Source: Candidatus Litorirhabdus singularis
GTDB lineage: Bacteria; Pseudomonadota; Gammaproteobacteria; Pseudomonadales; Halieaceae
Direction of reading: 5' to 3'
Assembly (NCBI RefSeq): GCF_026262625.1
Contig: NZ_SHNN01000001.1
Coordinates: 868,001-932,000, forward strand
Length of the DNA: 64,000 nt
Shown here one piece after another: positions 12,933 to 22,641 of the stretch. The translations under genes were made by a program, and so were the position numbers. Below the pieces are notes generated by a model. That model was not told the origin of the DNA. It saw only the letters and a list, made by a program, of their open reading frames with translations, and ran no database searches. Every line of letters starts with the position of its first letter. The stretch's first letter is position 1.

Positions 12933-12985
12933 GTGTCTGCCATCCAGGCATGATCGATCGTTAATAGTGTTGCCAGTCTAAGTCT

Positions 12986-13801
12986 ATGCCCGAGCTCCCA
13001 GAAGTCGAAACCACCCGCTGCGGCGTCGCTCCCTACGCTGAAGGCTATCGGGTTGAAAAGGTTGTCGTGCGCGACCGACGTCTGCGCTGGCCGGTGCCAA
13101 TGGAGCTCGACACCCAGTTGCCCGGCTCTACCATCGGAGAGATTCAGCGGCGCGGCAAATACCTGCTGTTTGCTACCGATACTGGCACCTTGATTGTGCA
13201 CCTGGGCATGTCGGGCTCGCTGCGGGTGTTGACTGAAGCGCAGCAGCCCGCCCGTCATGACCACGTGGATATCGTGCTGTCGAATAACTGTTTGTTGCGC
13301 TATAACGACCCGCGGCGCTTTGGTTGTATGTTGTGGACGCTGGGCGATCCCTCAGAGCACTCGTTATTGAGTCATCTGGGTCCGGAGCCTTTGTTGGAGG
13401 ATTTCACCGCCAACTACCTCCACCAGCGCTCCCGTGGCCGCAAAGCTTCGATAAAGACCTTCATCATGGATAGTCAGGTGGTGGTGGGCGTTGGCAATAT
13501 CTATGCCAATGAAGCGCTCTACCGCGCCGGGATAAGTCCACTGCGGGCAGCCGGGCGAATATCGCTGCAAAGGTATGAGTTATTGGTTGCGGCGATTAAA
13601 AGTGTGTTGGGGTCGGCCATCAAGCAAGGCGGCACGACCCTGCGGGATTTCGTTGGCGGCGATGGCCAGCCAGGCTATTTCAAACAGCAGCTGGCAGTTT
13701 ATGATCGCGGCGGACAGCCCTGCCGCAGCTGCGGCCGCGAGTTGCGCGAAGTTAGGCTGGGGCAGCGCTCTACGGTGTATTGCACGGTATGCCAGCGTTG
13801 A
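12986..13801 (+). CDS. mutM: Formamidopyrimidine-DNA glycosylase
   Basis: MutM (Fpg) removes 8-oxoguanine and formamidopyrimidines and nicks the abasic site. The 271-residue protein begins [11 protein letters not shown], with the catalytic N-terminal Pro and Glu after Met removal. The beta-hairpin Lys is in RRGKYLLF near residue 59. The C-terminal zinc finger has CRSC and CTVC pairs (about 247-270), and the DNA-binding [21 protein letters not shown] stretch is present. Nei is excluded by the PELPEV start plus RRGKYL. It converges on coaD, 13 nt apart. Confidence 0.96.
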   Translation: MPELPEVETTRCGVAPYAEGYRVEKVVVRDRRLRWPVPMELDTQLPGSTIGEIQRRGKYLLFATDTGTLIVHLGMSGSLRVLTEAQQPARHDHVDIVLSNNCLLRYNDPRRFGCMLWTLGDPSEHSLLSHLGPEPLLEDFTANYLHQRSRGRKASIKTFIMDSQVVVGVGNIYANEALYRAGISPLRAAGRISLQRYELLVAAIKSVLGSAIKQGGTTLRDFVGGDGQPGYFKQQLAVYDRGGQPCRSCGRELREVRLGQRSTVYCTVCQR

Positions 13802-13814
13802 GCGCAGGGGCTCG

Positions 13815-14907
<1,093 letters not shown>

Positions 14908-14960
14908 TACCGTGCGTAACCCATAGGTGGTAGGATACGCCCTTTTAACGTGTTCCCAAC

Positions 14961-16178
14961 ATGAAATTTTTTCGTCGCAAGAAAACCGTCGCTGCTAATG
15001 CGGAAGTTACCGATGAGGTATCCACGCCGCCCTCGGCTGAGGTGGATGCGGCCGCGGCTGAGACTGTGCCAGATGCGCAGGCGTTGCCTGAAACACGTGT
15101 CGCGGCGGAACCTGTTGCTGTGTCTGCCCATGAGCCTAGTCCCGACGTTGAGCCAGAATCCAAGCCTGAACTCGCAGCAGAATTAGCACCAGCGTCAGAA
15201 CTGGCAGCAGCCCAAGAACCAGCGCTAGAGCCAGAGCCCAAGGCGGGCAGCGGTATGTTCGCGCGTTTGAAGCGGGGCCTGAGTCGCACTAGCGATCAGC
15301 TCAGCAGCGGCCTGGGTAATCTGTTTCTTGGCCGCAAAGAAATTGATGCGGACTTGTTGGAAGACCTCGAATCCGAATTGTTGATGGCAGATGTGGGTAT
15401 GGAGGCGACCGTGGAAATTGTCGGTCGTTTAGCTGAGCGAGTGTCGCGTAAAGAGTTGGCCGATGCCGGCGCGCTTTACCGAAGCTTGCAGGATGAGCTG
15501 GCCAGTTTGCTGCATGCCGTGGAACAGCCGCTGATAATTGATACCAGCAAAAAGCCTTATGTGATTTTAATGGTGGGCGTGAATGGGGTTGGCAAAACCA
15601 CCACCATTGGCAAATTGGCACGCAGCTTTCAAAGCCAGGGCTTGTCGGTCATGCTCGCTGCCGGTGATACCTTTCGCGCAGCGGCCGTTGAGCAACTGCA
15701 GGTGTGGGGTGAACGCAATCAGGTGCCGGTAGTGGCCCAGCACACGGGTGCCGACAGTGCTTCGGTCATTTTTGATGCGGTGCAGTCAGCACAGGCCCGT
15801 AATGTCGATGTACTGATTGCCGACACTGCCGGTCGTATGCACAACAAAGACAATTTGATGGACGAGCTGAAAAAGGTGGTAAGAGTCATCGGCAAGCTCG
15901 ATGACACCGCCCCCCACGAGGTGATGCTGGTGCTTGATGCAGGCACCGGCCAGAATGCACTGGCCCAGGCCGAACACTTTGGTAAGGCCGTAGGCGTCAG
16001 TGGAATAACCCTGTCAAAGCTCGACGGGACCGCCAAAGGCGGTATTATTTTTGCTATCGCCCGCAAATTGGCGCTGCCGATACGCTTTATTGGCGTGGGC
16101 GAAGCAGTCGAAGATTTGCGACCCTTTGTTGCGGCTGAATTTGTCAGCGCCATCTTCCCGGAAAGCGAACAGCAATGA
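14961..16178 (+). CDS. ftsY: Signal recognition particle receptor FtsY
   Basis: FtsY docks SRP-ribosome complexes at the inner membrane. The 405-residue protein has an acidic, Ala/Pro/Glu-rich A domain (about 20-95), an N domain helical bundle, and the SRP GTPase domain. The GTPase motifs are GVNGVGKTT (P-loop, near residue 212), DTFRAAA, DTAGR and SKLDGTAKGG. The basic start MKFFRRKK may contact lipids. It opens the ftsY-ftsE-ftsX operon, and its stop overlaps the ftsE start by 4 nt. Confidence 0.97.
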   Translation: MKFFRRKKTVAANAEVTDEVSTPPSAEVDAAAAETVPDAQALPETRVAAEPVAVSAHEPSPDVEPESKPELAAELAPASELAAAQEPALEPEPKAGSGMFARLKRGLSRTSDQLSSGLGNLFLGRKEIDADLLEDLESELLMADVGMEATVEIVGRLAERVSRKELADAGALYRSLQDELASLLHAVEQPLIIDTSKKPYVILMVGVNGVGKTTTIGKLARSFQSQGLSVMLAAGDTFRAAAVEQLQVWGERNQVPVVAQHTGADSASVIFDAVQSAQARNVDVLIADTAGRMHNKDNLMDELKKVVRVIGKLDDTAPHEVMLVLDAGTGQNALAQAEHFGKAVGVSGITLSKLDGTAKGGIIFAIARKLALPIRFIGVGEAVEDLRPFVAAEFVSAIFPESEQQ

Positions 16179-16843
16179 TTACCTTTGACCGGGTCTCCAA
16201 GCGTTACCCGGAGGGGCACGATGCCTTGCGTGAAGTCAGTTTTCACGTCGAGAGGAATGAGATGGTTTTCCTGACCGGTCATAGCGGTGCCGGTAAAAGT
16301 ACCTTGCTGAAGCTGATTATGCTGATGGAGCGTCCCAGTCGTGGTCAGGTACTGATTAACGACCAGAATTTGAAGGATGTATCACGCCGTAAAATCCCGC
16401 ATCTGCGCCGGCAGATAGGCGTGGTATTTCAGAATCACCAATTGCTGTTCGATCGCTCTATTTTCGCCAACGTTGCCTTGCCTTTGGAAATTGCTGGCTA
16501 CCAGCATCGAGAAATTGGGCGCCGGGTGCGCGCGGCGCTGGATAAAGTTGGCTTGCTGGAACGGGAAGGGGACTTGCCTGTGACCCTCTCCGGGGGAGAA
16601 CAACAGCGGGTAGGTATCGCCCGCGCCGTCGTCAACAAACCTCAGGTCCTGCTGGCCGATGAGCCCACCGGTAATCTTGATCCGGCGCTGTCATCTGAAA
16701 TTATGCACCTGTTTGAGGCTTTCAATCAGGTTGGGGTGACGGTACTGGTCGCCAGTCATGATCTGTCCCTAATCTCGAGAATGCAGCATCGCATCATGAC
16801 CCTGCGCGGCGGTAATCTGATCGTGGGGGCGTCAGAACCGTGA
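16175..16843 (+). CDS. ftsE: Cell division ATP-binding protein FtsE
   Basis: FtsE is the ATPase of the FtsEX complex, which activates septal peptidoglycan hydrolases through EnvC or similar partners. The 222-residue protein has Walker A GHSGAGKST (about 36-44), Q-loop FQNHQLL, signature LSGGEQQR, Walker B VLLADEPTGNLD and switch His in ASHDLSL. The ATG overlaps the ftsY stop and its own stop overlaps the ftsX start, which implies translational coupling. Confidence 0.97.
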   Translation: MITFDRVSKRYPEGHDALREVSFHVERNEMVFLTGHSGAGKSTLLKLIMLMERPSRGQVLINDQNLKDVSRRKIPHLRRQIGVVFQNHQLLFDRSIFANVALPLEIAGYQHREIGRRVRAALDKVGLLEREGDLPVTLSGGEQQRVGIARAVVNKPQVLLADEPTGNLDPALSSEIMHLFEAFNQVGVTVLVASHDLSLISRMQHRIMTLRGGNLIVGASEP

Positions 16844-17823
16844 AACGCCGGCAAACGGCAGAGCGCCGCGATGGTGCCAGCCAGAGTCGTACCGCATGGC
16901 ATGCGGTGCTGCGCTCCTGGGTATTGCATCACCAGTTATCTGCCACCGATAGTCTGCACCGCTTGCTAGGGAACCCGGTATCGAGCCTGATGACCTGGTT
17001 TGTTATTGGTATTGCTCTGGCGATGCCGGTCGGTATGTTCGTGGCACTGGAGAATGTGCGCAGTGTCAGTGCCGATTGGGACAGCCCGGCCCAGGTATCT
17101 TTGTTCCTGCGGCCGGAAATTACGCTGGAAGCGGCGCAGCTGCTGGAACAGTCGCTGTTACAACGGCCTGATGTAGGCGCTACCAGGCTCATTACCCGGC
17201 AGGCAGCGCTTGAAGAGTTTCAACAATTAAGCGGCTTTGGTGATGTATTGGCCAACCTGGACGATAATCCGCTGCCTAATCTGGTGGTGGTCAGCCCTCC
17301 GGACGGTGGCCTCGATGGGGCGGCTGCCGAGGCCATGTTAGCGGGGCTGCAAGCGCTGCCCGAAGTAGAGAATGCCATTTTGGACATGGAGTGGGTGCAA
17401 CGACTCAATTCGCTGATGCAGCTGAGCCGACGTTTGGTCGTGTCTTTGGGTGCGCTGTTGTCCTTGGGCGTGTTACTGGTGATCGGTAATACTATCCGGT
17501 TGGCCATCGAAAACCGCCGTCAGGAGATTGTTATCGTCAAACTGGTGGGCGGCAGTGACCCCTTTGTACGACGTCCGTTTTTGTACACTGGTATTTGGTA
17601 TGGGTTTGGTGGAGCTCTGGCGTCCTGGCTAATTATTGCGGTTACGCTGGGCTGGCTGCGTGGGCCGCTGTCCTCACTGGCAGTGCTCTATCAAAGTGAA
17701 TTCAGGCTGCAGGGTTTGGGTATGGAAGGCGGGTTGGCGCTGCTGTTGCTAGGTGGCAGCCTCGGCCTACTGGGCTCCTGGCTTGCAGTGGCGCGGCATT
17801 TGAGAGCGATAGAGCCAGACTAA
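16840..17823 (+). CDS. ftsX: Cell division protein FtsX
   Basis: FtsX is the membrane partner of FtsE. The 327-residue protein uses a GTG start in a GTGA overlap with ftsE. Its N-terminus is basic and about 45 residues long. Transmembrane helices lie at about 49-70, 199-220, 245-270 and 295-315. The periplasmic loop between helices 1 and 2 (about 72-195), which contacts the hydrolase activator, is present. Length is normal for the family. Confidence 0.95.
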   Translation: MKRRQTAERRDGASQSRTAWHAVLRSWVLHHQLSATDSLHRLLGNPVSSLMTWFVIGIALAMPVGMFVALENVRSVSADWDSPAQVSLFLRPEITLEAAQLLEQSLLQRPDVGATRLITRQAALEEFQQLSGFGDVLANLDDNPLPNLVVVSPPDGGLDGAAAEAMLAGLQALPEVENAILDMEWVQRLNSLMQLSRRLVVSLGALLSLGVLLVIGNTIRLAIENRRQEIVIVKLVGGSDPFVRRPFLYTGIWYGFGGALASWLIIAVTLGWLRGPLSSLAVLYQSEFRLQGLGMEGGLALLLLGGSLGLLGSWLAVARHLRAIEPD

Positions 17824-17882
17824 GGCACTGATAAGTATAGATTTTTAGGATTTCTCCAAACCGGAATGGAACTATTCTGTGA

Positions 17883-17909
17883 TTAGCACTCTAATTAGAA
17901 GAGTGCTAG
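17883..17909 (+). promoter_or_regulatory. CIRCE element (HrcA operator) upstream of rpoH
   Basis: TTAGCACTC, a 9-bp spacer (TAATTAGAA) and GAGTGCTAG match the CIRCE consensus, whose right arm is GAGTGCTAA, at 17 of 18 arm positions. It lies 27 bp before the rpoH ATG. A possible -10 (TATTCT, 17873-17878) sits just upstream, so the operator would overlap the transcription start. HrcA is the known repressor of such sites and is inactivated by heat; its gene is not in the window. Confidence 0.9.
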
Positions 17910-17936
17910 AATTGCTGTCCACAAGGGGAGATGAAT

Positions 17937-18791
17937 ATGACTACGAGTTTACAGCCTGTCGATCAACTGGTACCCGGCGCCAATCTGGCGGCGTATGTGC
18001 AGTCGGTCAGCAGTATCCCGCTGCTCACCCCCGAGCAAGAGCGAGAGCTGGCAGAAGACTTGTACTATAACGGCAATCTTGAGGCAGCGCGGCAGCTGGT
18101 TATGTCACATCTGCGTTTCGTGGTGCATATCGCCAGAAGCTATAGCGGCTATGGGCTGGCTGAAGCCGACCTGATCCAGGAAGGTAACGTTGGCTTGATG
18201 AAGGCGGTCAAGCGCTTTGATCCCGAGCACGGTGTGCGTCTGGTGTCGTTTGCTGTGCATTGGATCAAGGCTGAGATGCACGAATATATTCTGCGTAACT
18301 GGCGCATTGTGAAAGTGGCTACCACCAAGGCTCAGCGTAAGTTGTTTTTCAATCTGCGCGGCAAAAAGAGCCGTTTGGGTTGGCTGTCGCAGAGCGAAGC
18401 GGAAGCCGTAGCCGCTGATCTTGGCGTGAATGTTCAGGAAGTGCAGCGCATGGAAGGCCGCTTGAGTGCTCATGATCTGACCTATGATGGCCCCGCCGAC
18501 AGCGATGACGAAGATGCCTGGCAGGCGCCAGCCAATTATCTTGAGGATCAGCGTCTTGATCCGGCCACTCTGTTGGAAAATGCCGACTGGCAGCAAGACA
18601 GCGAAAGCCGCTTGCATGCCGCGCTGGCAGAGCTGGATGAGCGCAGCAAGGATATTCTGGCGCAGCGCTGGCTGACGGAAAAAAAGTCCACATTGCATGA
18701 GCTGGCAGCTAAGTACGAAGTGAGTGCTGAGCGTATCCGGCAGCTTGAACAAAGTGCAATGAAGAAACTCAGGACGTTTATCGAGGCCTGA
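17937..18791 (+). CDS. rpoH: RNA polymerase heat-shock sigma factor RpoH (sigma32)
   Basis: The ATG at 17937 gives [21 protein letters not shown], the same N-terminus as Pseudomonas RpoH, and 284 residues. It lies 6 nt after AAGGGGAG, whereas the in-frame ATG at 17931 abuts that site. Region 2 contains [37 protein letters not shown]. The RpoH box QRKLFFNLR (about 133-141), which distinguishes it from other sigma70 proteins, is exact. Region 4 ends with the helix-turn-helix [21 protein letters not shown]. It follows ftsEX as usual and is preceded by a CIRCE operator. Confidence 0.97.
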   Translation: MTTSLQPVDQLVPGANLAAYVQSVSSIPLLTPEQERELAEDLYYNGNLEAARQLVMSHLRFVVHIARSYSGYGLAEADLIQEGNVGLMKAVKRFDPEHGVRLVSFAVHWIKAEMHEYILRNWRIVKVATTKAQRKLFFNLRGKKSRLGWLSQSEAEAVAADLGVNVQEVQRMEGRLSAHDLTYDGPADSDDEDAWQAPANYLEDQRLDPATLLENADWQQDSESRLHAALAELDERSKDILAQRWLTEKKSTLHELAAKYEVSAERIRQLEQSAMKKLRTFIEA

Positions 18792-18802
18792 GGAAGCTTC
18801 CC

Positions 18803-19183
18803 TTGGGACGATTATTCATTATGCTCGCTGCCAGCAGTGGATTACTGGCAGTGGCGTTTGGTGCCTTCGGCGCCCATGCCCTGAAAGGGCGTCTGGATAA
18901 CTATGCGCTGGGTGTCTACCAGACCGCTGTTGATTACCATATTACTCATAGTTTGGCCTTACTGGCCGTTGGTTTGATGTGTCTGTGGTACCCGCAGGCG
19001 AGCTTGTTGCGCCTCAGTGGTATAGCCTTTGCTGTGGGCATTCTGATATTTTCCGGCACGCTTTATGTGTTGGCTCTGAGCGGCCTCAAATGGCTGGGAG
19101 CGGTGACCCCTTTGGGCGGACTCGCCTTAATGTTGGGCTGGGGCGCGCTGGCTGTAGCGGCTTGGCGTTTGCCCGCACAGTGA
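18803..19183 (+). CDS. DUF423 family small membrane protein
   Basis: The 126-residue protein is mostly hydrophobic with four predicted helices (about 4-24, 43-62, 68-90 and 97-118). It carries the DUF423 pattern AFGAFGAHALKGRL near the start, followed by YHITHSLALL. Members (YgdD-like) are inner-membrane proteins of unknown function. The start is TTG 18803, 8 nt after AGGA; an ATG six codons later at 18821 is the alternative. Its stop overlaps the trmB GTG by 4 nt. Confidence 0.85.
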   Translation: MGRLFIMLAASSGLLAVAFGAFGAHALKGRLDNYALGVYQTAVDYHITHSLALLAVGLMCLWYPQASLLRLSGIAFAVGILIFSGTLYVLALSGLKWLGAVTPLGGLALMLGWGALAVAAWRLPAQ

Positions 19184-19863
19184 GCGAAAAACACCGTCCT
19201 ATTCGAAGCTTTGTCCTGCGCGGAGGTCGTATGACAGCCGCCCAGCAGCGCGCTCTCGATGACAATTGGGGCCGCTGGGGTTTGGAGGCAGCTGCGGGTC
19301 AGCTGGCGCCGGAGCAGGCTTTCGGTCGCAGCGCACCACTGGTACTGGAAATTGGCTTCGGTATGGGCCTATCCCTGCTGGAGCAGGCCGCGAGCCAGCC
19401 CCAAACCAATTATGTTGGCATCGAGGTGCACCCGCCGGGTGTCGGTAAATTGATGCAGGAAATGGTCGCTGCCGGTGTCGACAATATTCGCGTCTATCGC
19501 GACGATGCTGTGGTCATACTCAGGGAGTGCATCGCTGATCAGTCTCTGGATGGTGTGCAGATTTTCTTTCCGGATCCGTGGCACAAAAAGCGTCATCATA
19601 AGCGACGCCTGATTCAGCCCGATTTCATTGCTATGCTGCGGGACAAGTTGGTACCGGGAGGGTTTCTTCACGTGGCCACTGACTGGGAAAACTACGCGGA
19701 GTATGCGTTGGAAGTGTTGTCAGCTGATCCGGTGCTGGAAAATACGGCTGCCGATGGCACCTATATAGAACGTCCGCGCGAGCGTCCACTGACCAAGTTT
19801 GAAGCCCGCGGGGAGCGGCTTGGGCATGGGGTTTGGGATTTGATGTTTCGCGTTCCCGACTAA
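19180..19863 (+). CDS. trmB: tRNA (guanine46-N7)-methyltransferase
   Basis: TrmB forms m7G46 in tRNA. The GTG at 19180, in a GTGA overlap with the DUF423 gene, gives MSEKHRPIRSFVLRGGRMT and 227 residues. Longer in-frame starts run through the upstream gene. The SAM site is LEIGFGMGLSLLEQA near residues 52-66, followed by YVGIEVHPPGVG, and the family block FFPDPWHKKRHHKRRL lies near 128-143. It converges on hemW with 5 nt between stops. Confidence 0.96.
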   Translation: MSEKHRPIRSFVLRGGRMTAAQQRALDDNWGRWGLEAAAGQLAPEQAFGRSAPLVLEIGFGMGLSLLEQAASQPQTNYVGIEVHPPGVGKLMQEMVAAGVDNIRVYRDDAVVILRECIADQSLDGVQIFFPDPWHKKRHHKRRLIQPDFIAMLRDKLVPGGFLHVATDWENYAEYALEVLSADPVLENTAADGTYIERPRERPLTKFEARGERLGHGVWDLMFRVPD

Positions 19864-19868
19864 GCGGG

Positions 19869-21017
19869 TTACTCAAAGAACTCGCCGACCACCGTATCCA
19901 GAAAACGCATGCCGAGCCGAGTTGTTCGCAAATAGCCGCCCTCTTTTTCCAATAATTCCCGACGCAGCAGGTCATCTATGCGCGGCTGCAGCTGTTGAAT
20001 GTCCTGACCGGTGCGCGGGCCGAAGTCAGCCAGTGCAAACCCGTGTATCAGACGCAGATTATTGAGCATGAATTCGGCGCCTAAATCGGCGCGATCAAGT
20101 TGGCGCCGTTGCGCTTGGAAGTTGTCACTGCAACGCAGGTAATCGGCCGGCGCCCGGGTGCGTGAATAGCGGGTGACCGTTTGCTGATCGAGATCGGTAA
20201 GTTTGGCATGCGCCCCCGCGCCGATGCCCAGATAGTCACCGAAACCCCAGTAATTCATATTGTGACGACTATAGCTGCCGTCGCGTGCGTAGGCCGAGAC
20301 CTCGTAATGTTGATAGCCGGCGTTTGCCAGGCGGTCTTCACCGGCATCCTGGATATCTGCCAGCGCTTCTTCCTCCGGCAATAATGGTGGGTGGCTGTAA
20401 AACCTGGTGTTGGGTTCTATGGTCAGTTGATACCAGGACAGGTGATCGGGGTTGAGACCAATCGCAGTGTCCAGGTCCGCGAGCGCGCTGTCCGCATCTT
20501 GATCCGGCAGACCGTGCATCAGGTCCAGATTGATGCGGTTTATCCCCGCTTGGCGCGCCAGCCCGACGGCAGCCAATGCCTGTTGGCTGTCGTGTACTCT
20601 ACCCAGAGTCTGCAGGTGCGCATTATTGAAGCTCTGCACGCCAATGGAGAGGCGGTTGATACCGGCCTCGGCAAAGCCTGCGAATTTCTCCGCCTCGGCG
20701 GAGCCGGGATTAGCCTCAAGCGTAATCTCGATGTCTTCAGACCAGGCGACTCGGTCAGCGACACCCTTGAGCAGCTCCGCGATAGCAGTCGCACTGAACA
20801 AGCTGGGGGTACCGCCGCCGAAGAAGATCGATGTTAGCGGGCGACTCTGTACCAGAGGCAGGTCCTGCTCAAGGTCATGCAGTAGCTGCTGGACATAGTC
20901 TGCCTCGGGAATCGCGCTGGCCGACTCATGCGAATTGAAATCACAGTAGGGGCATTTACGGATGCACCAGGGAATATGGATATAGAGGCTAAGGGGCGGC
21001 AGCTGCAGTGCCGTCAC
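19869..21017 (-). CDS. hemW: Radical SAM haem chaperone HemW
   Basis: The 382-residue protein is a HemN-like radical SAM protein. The cluster motif CIRKCPYC (CxxxCxxC, about 17-24) is followed by FGGGTPS and ITLEANPGS. The short length and absence of the extended N-terminus of true coproporphyrinogen dehydrogenase point to HemW, which carries haem to respiratory proteins. It is the last gene of a leftward operon (yggS to hemW) and overlaps rdgB by 4 nt. Confidence 0.93.
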   Translation of the reverse strand: MTALQLPPLSLYIHIPWCIRKCPYCDFNSHESASAIPEADYVQQLLHDLEQDLPLVQSRPLTSIFFGGGTPSLFSATAIAELLKGVADRVAWSEDIEITLEANPGSAEAEKFAGFAEAGINRLSIGVQSFNNAHLQTLGRVHDSQQALAAVGLARQAGINRINLDLMHGLPDQDADSALADLDTAIGLNPDHLSWYQLTIEPNTRFYSHPPLLPEEEALADIQDAGEDRLANAGYQHYEVSAYARDGSYSRHNMNYWGFGDYLGIGAGAHAKLTDLDQQTVTRYSRTRAPADYLRCSDNFQAQRRQLDRADLGAEFMLNNLRLIHGFALADFGPRTGQDIQQLQPRIDDLLRRELLEKEGGYLRTTRLGMRFLDTVVGEFFE

Positions 21018-21634
21018 GTATACTCCCGGTGTAGCTCTGCCAGCAGCAATTGCATGGCCTTACCACGGTGGCTGAGCTGATTTTTGAGCGCTCTGGGCAA
21101 CTCCGCACTGGTGCAGCCTTGCTCATCGAGAAAAAACAGCGGGTCGTAACCGAAGCCCTGCTCACCGCTGGGTTGTTCAATAATGCGACCTTCCCAGCTG
21201 CCTTCGCAGATGATCGGTTGAGGGTCCTGCCAGTGACGCACGTAAACCAGTACGCAGCGGAAGCGCGCGCTGCGTTGTGAGTCTGGCAGCCCCGCCAGCG
21301 CCTCCAGTAATTTAAAATTGTTGTCTTTATCCGTGGCAGATTCACCGGCATAGCGTGCCGAGAAAATACCAGGGGCACCGTCAAGGGCGTCAACCTCCAG
21401 ACCTGAATCATCGGCAATGGCCGGTAAGCCGGTGTGATGGGCGGCATTGTGGGCTTTCAGCAGTGCATTGCCGACAAAACTGTCCTCCGTTTCCGCGGCC
21501 TCCGGGGTGTCGAATACTGATTGCGGCAAGACTTCGCACTGCCACTGCGTTAGTAGCTCGGCAAATTCCTTGAGCTTACCCTTGTTGCCGCTGGCTAAGA
21601 CGATTTTCGCCGGGGCGGGGCTATTGCTCTTCAT
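21014..21634 (-). CDS. rdgB: XTP/dITP diphosphatase (RdgB/HAM1 family)
   Basis: RdgB hydrolyses dITP, XTP and ITP to keep deaminated purines out of DNA. ATG 21634 gives MKSNSPAPAKIVLASGNKGKLKE and 206 residues; an upstream ATG at 21688 would lengthen the overlap with the DUF4426 gene. Motifs are SGNKGKLKE near residue 15, ADDSGLEVDAL near 72, SARYAG and the C-terminal SHRGKA. It overlaps both neighbours and shares their order with Pseudomonas. Confidence 0.95.
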   Translation of the reverse strand: MKSNSPAPAKIVLASGNKGKLKEFAELLTQWQCEVLPQSVFDTPEAAETEDSFVGNALLKAHNAAHHTGLPAIADDSGLEVDALDGAPGIFSARYAGESATDKDNNFKLLEALAGLPDSQRSARFRCVLVYVRHWQDPQPIICEGSWEGRIIEQPSGEQGFGYDPLFFLDEQGCTSAELPRALKNQLSHRGKAMQLLLAELHREYT

Positions 21635-22061
21635 AGACTTTTTGCTGAAACCGAAATTCGTAAGAGCGGGTGGCGCCCTCCGGCGCAAAGGTCACTTCAA
21701 AAAAGCGCAGTTCTTCGTCGCTGAACTTGAACTGTCCAATGTAATAAATTGCGTCGCCTTCACGCACTTCGCTGAATTCAAAAAACTGGTTCTGGAACAG
21801 GTCCCAGGTACGACCTTCCAGTTTGGCGCTGCGTGCACGCGTCGTGCCATCATCCAGGTGCTCGCGTATAGCCAGATTGAGAATGGCACGCTCCTCACCG
21901 CGAACGATTTGATACTGGCTGGCTACCTTGGGCTCCAGAAACGTACTGTTGACCACGGTGTAATGCAGTTCGTAAGGACCGAAGCGCTCAGACTGTTGTG
22001 CCTGTAGCGGTAGGTTGACGGCTAAAACCAGCAGGCCCGTCAGCAGTAGCTTAACGCGCAA
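21621..22061 (-). CDS. DUF4426 family secreted protein
   Basis: This gene matches the DUF4426 protein that sits between metW and rdgB in Pseudomonas. The preferred start is TTG 22061, giving MRVKLLLTGLLVLAVNLPLQA, a clean signal peptide with AQA-like cleavage, and 146 residues in total. Upstream ATG frames run antiparallel to sense inside metW and give no signal peptide at the N-terminus. The mature part is beta-rich with YELHYTVVNSTFLEP and an ending FRFQQKVYEE. Function is unknown, and no catalytic motif is visible. The start overlaps the metW end by 11 nt. Confidence 0.8.
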   Translation of the reverse strand: MRVKLLLTGLLVLAVNLPLQAQQSERFGPYELHYTVVNSTFLEPKVASQYQIVRGEERAILNLAIREHLDDGTTRARSAKLEGRTWDLFQNQFFEFSEVREGDAIYYIGQFKFSDEELRFFEVTFAPEGATRSYEFRFQQKVYEEQ

Positions 22062-22641
22062 TATGGTAGATCGCGGTGCTGGCAAACAAGTTGGGCCAGC
22101 GGTCGGCCGCCCACTGCGCGCCCGACTGTTGCGTGACCATGTCGCGTTGGAGAATGCGTATACCTTTTTCAGAGCAGAGAAGTTCAAAGTCCTGGACCGT
22201 GCAGAAGTGAATATTGGGGGTATCGTACCAGTTGTGGGGCATAAACTTCGATACCGGCATGCGACCGTGGGAGGCCAGATACCAGCGGCAGCTCCAGTGG
22301 CCGAAATTGGGGAAAGTGACTATGCACTGCTGACCAATACGCAGCATCTCATCGATGACCAAGTCAGGGTAATGTAGCACTTGCAGCGCATGGGCCATAA
22401 CCACCGTATCAAAACTGTGGTCCGGAAAGTTGGACAAACCGCGGTCCATGTCCTGCTCAATGATATTCAGACCGCGCGCGATAGCGTCGCTGATATTGTC
22501 GTGGTCGATCTCCAGACCGACACCGATGACGTTGCGCTCTTGCTGCAACTGAGAGAGAAACTCGCCATCGCCGCAGCCAAGGTCCAATACTCTGGACCCG
22601 GGTTCTATCCATTGTTTTATATGATTCAGGTCGAGGCGCAT
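22051..22641 (-). CDS. metW: Methionine biosynthesis protein MetW
   Basis: The 196-residue protein has a SAM-methyltransferase-like fold: VLDLGCGDGEFLSQL at about 19-33, LEIDHDNI and the MetW block FPNFGHWSCRWYLASHGRMP near 114-133. MetW is needed with MetX for homoserine acylation in several proteobacteria, though its reaction is not settled. Its ATG overlaps the metX stop in TAATG, so the two are probably translated together. Confidence 0.93.
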   Translation of the reverse strand: MRLDLNHIKQWIEPGSRVLDLGCGDGEFLSQLQQERNVIGVGLEIDHDNISDAIARGLNIIEQDMDRGLSNFPDHSFDTVVMAHALQVLHYPDLVIDEMLRIGQQCIVTFPNFGHWSCRWYLASHGRMPVSKFMPHNWYDTPNIHFCTVQDFELLCSEKGIRILQRDMVTQQSGAQWAADRWPNLFASTAIYHIAR

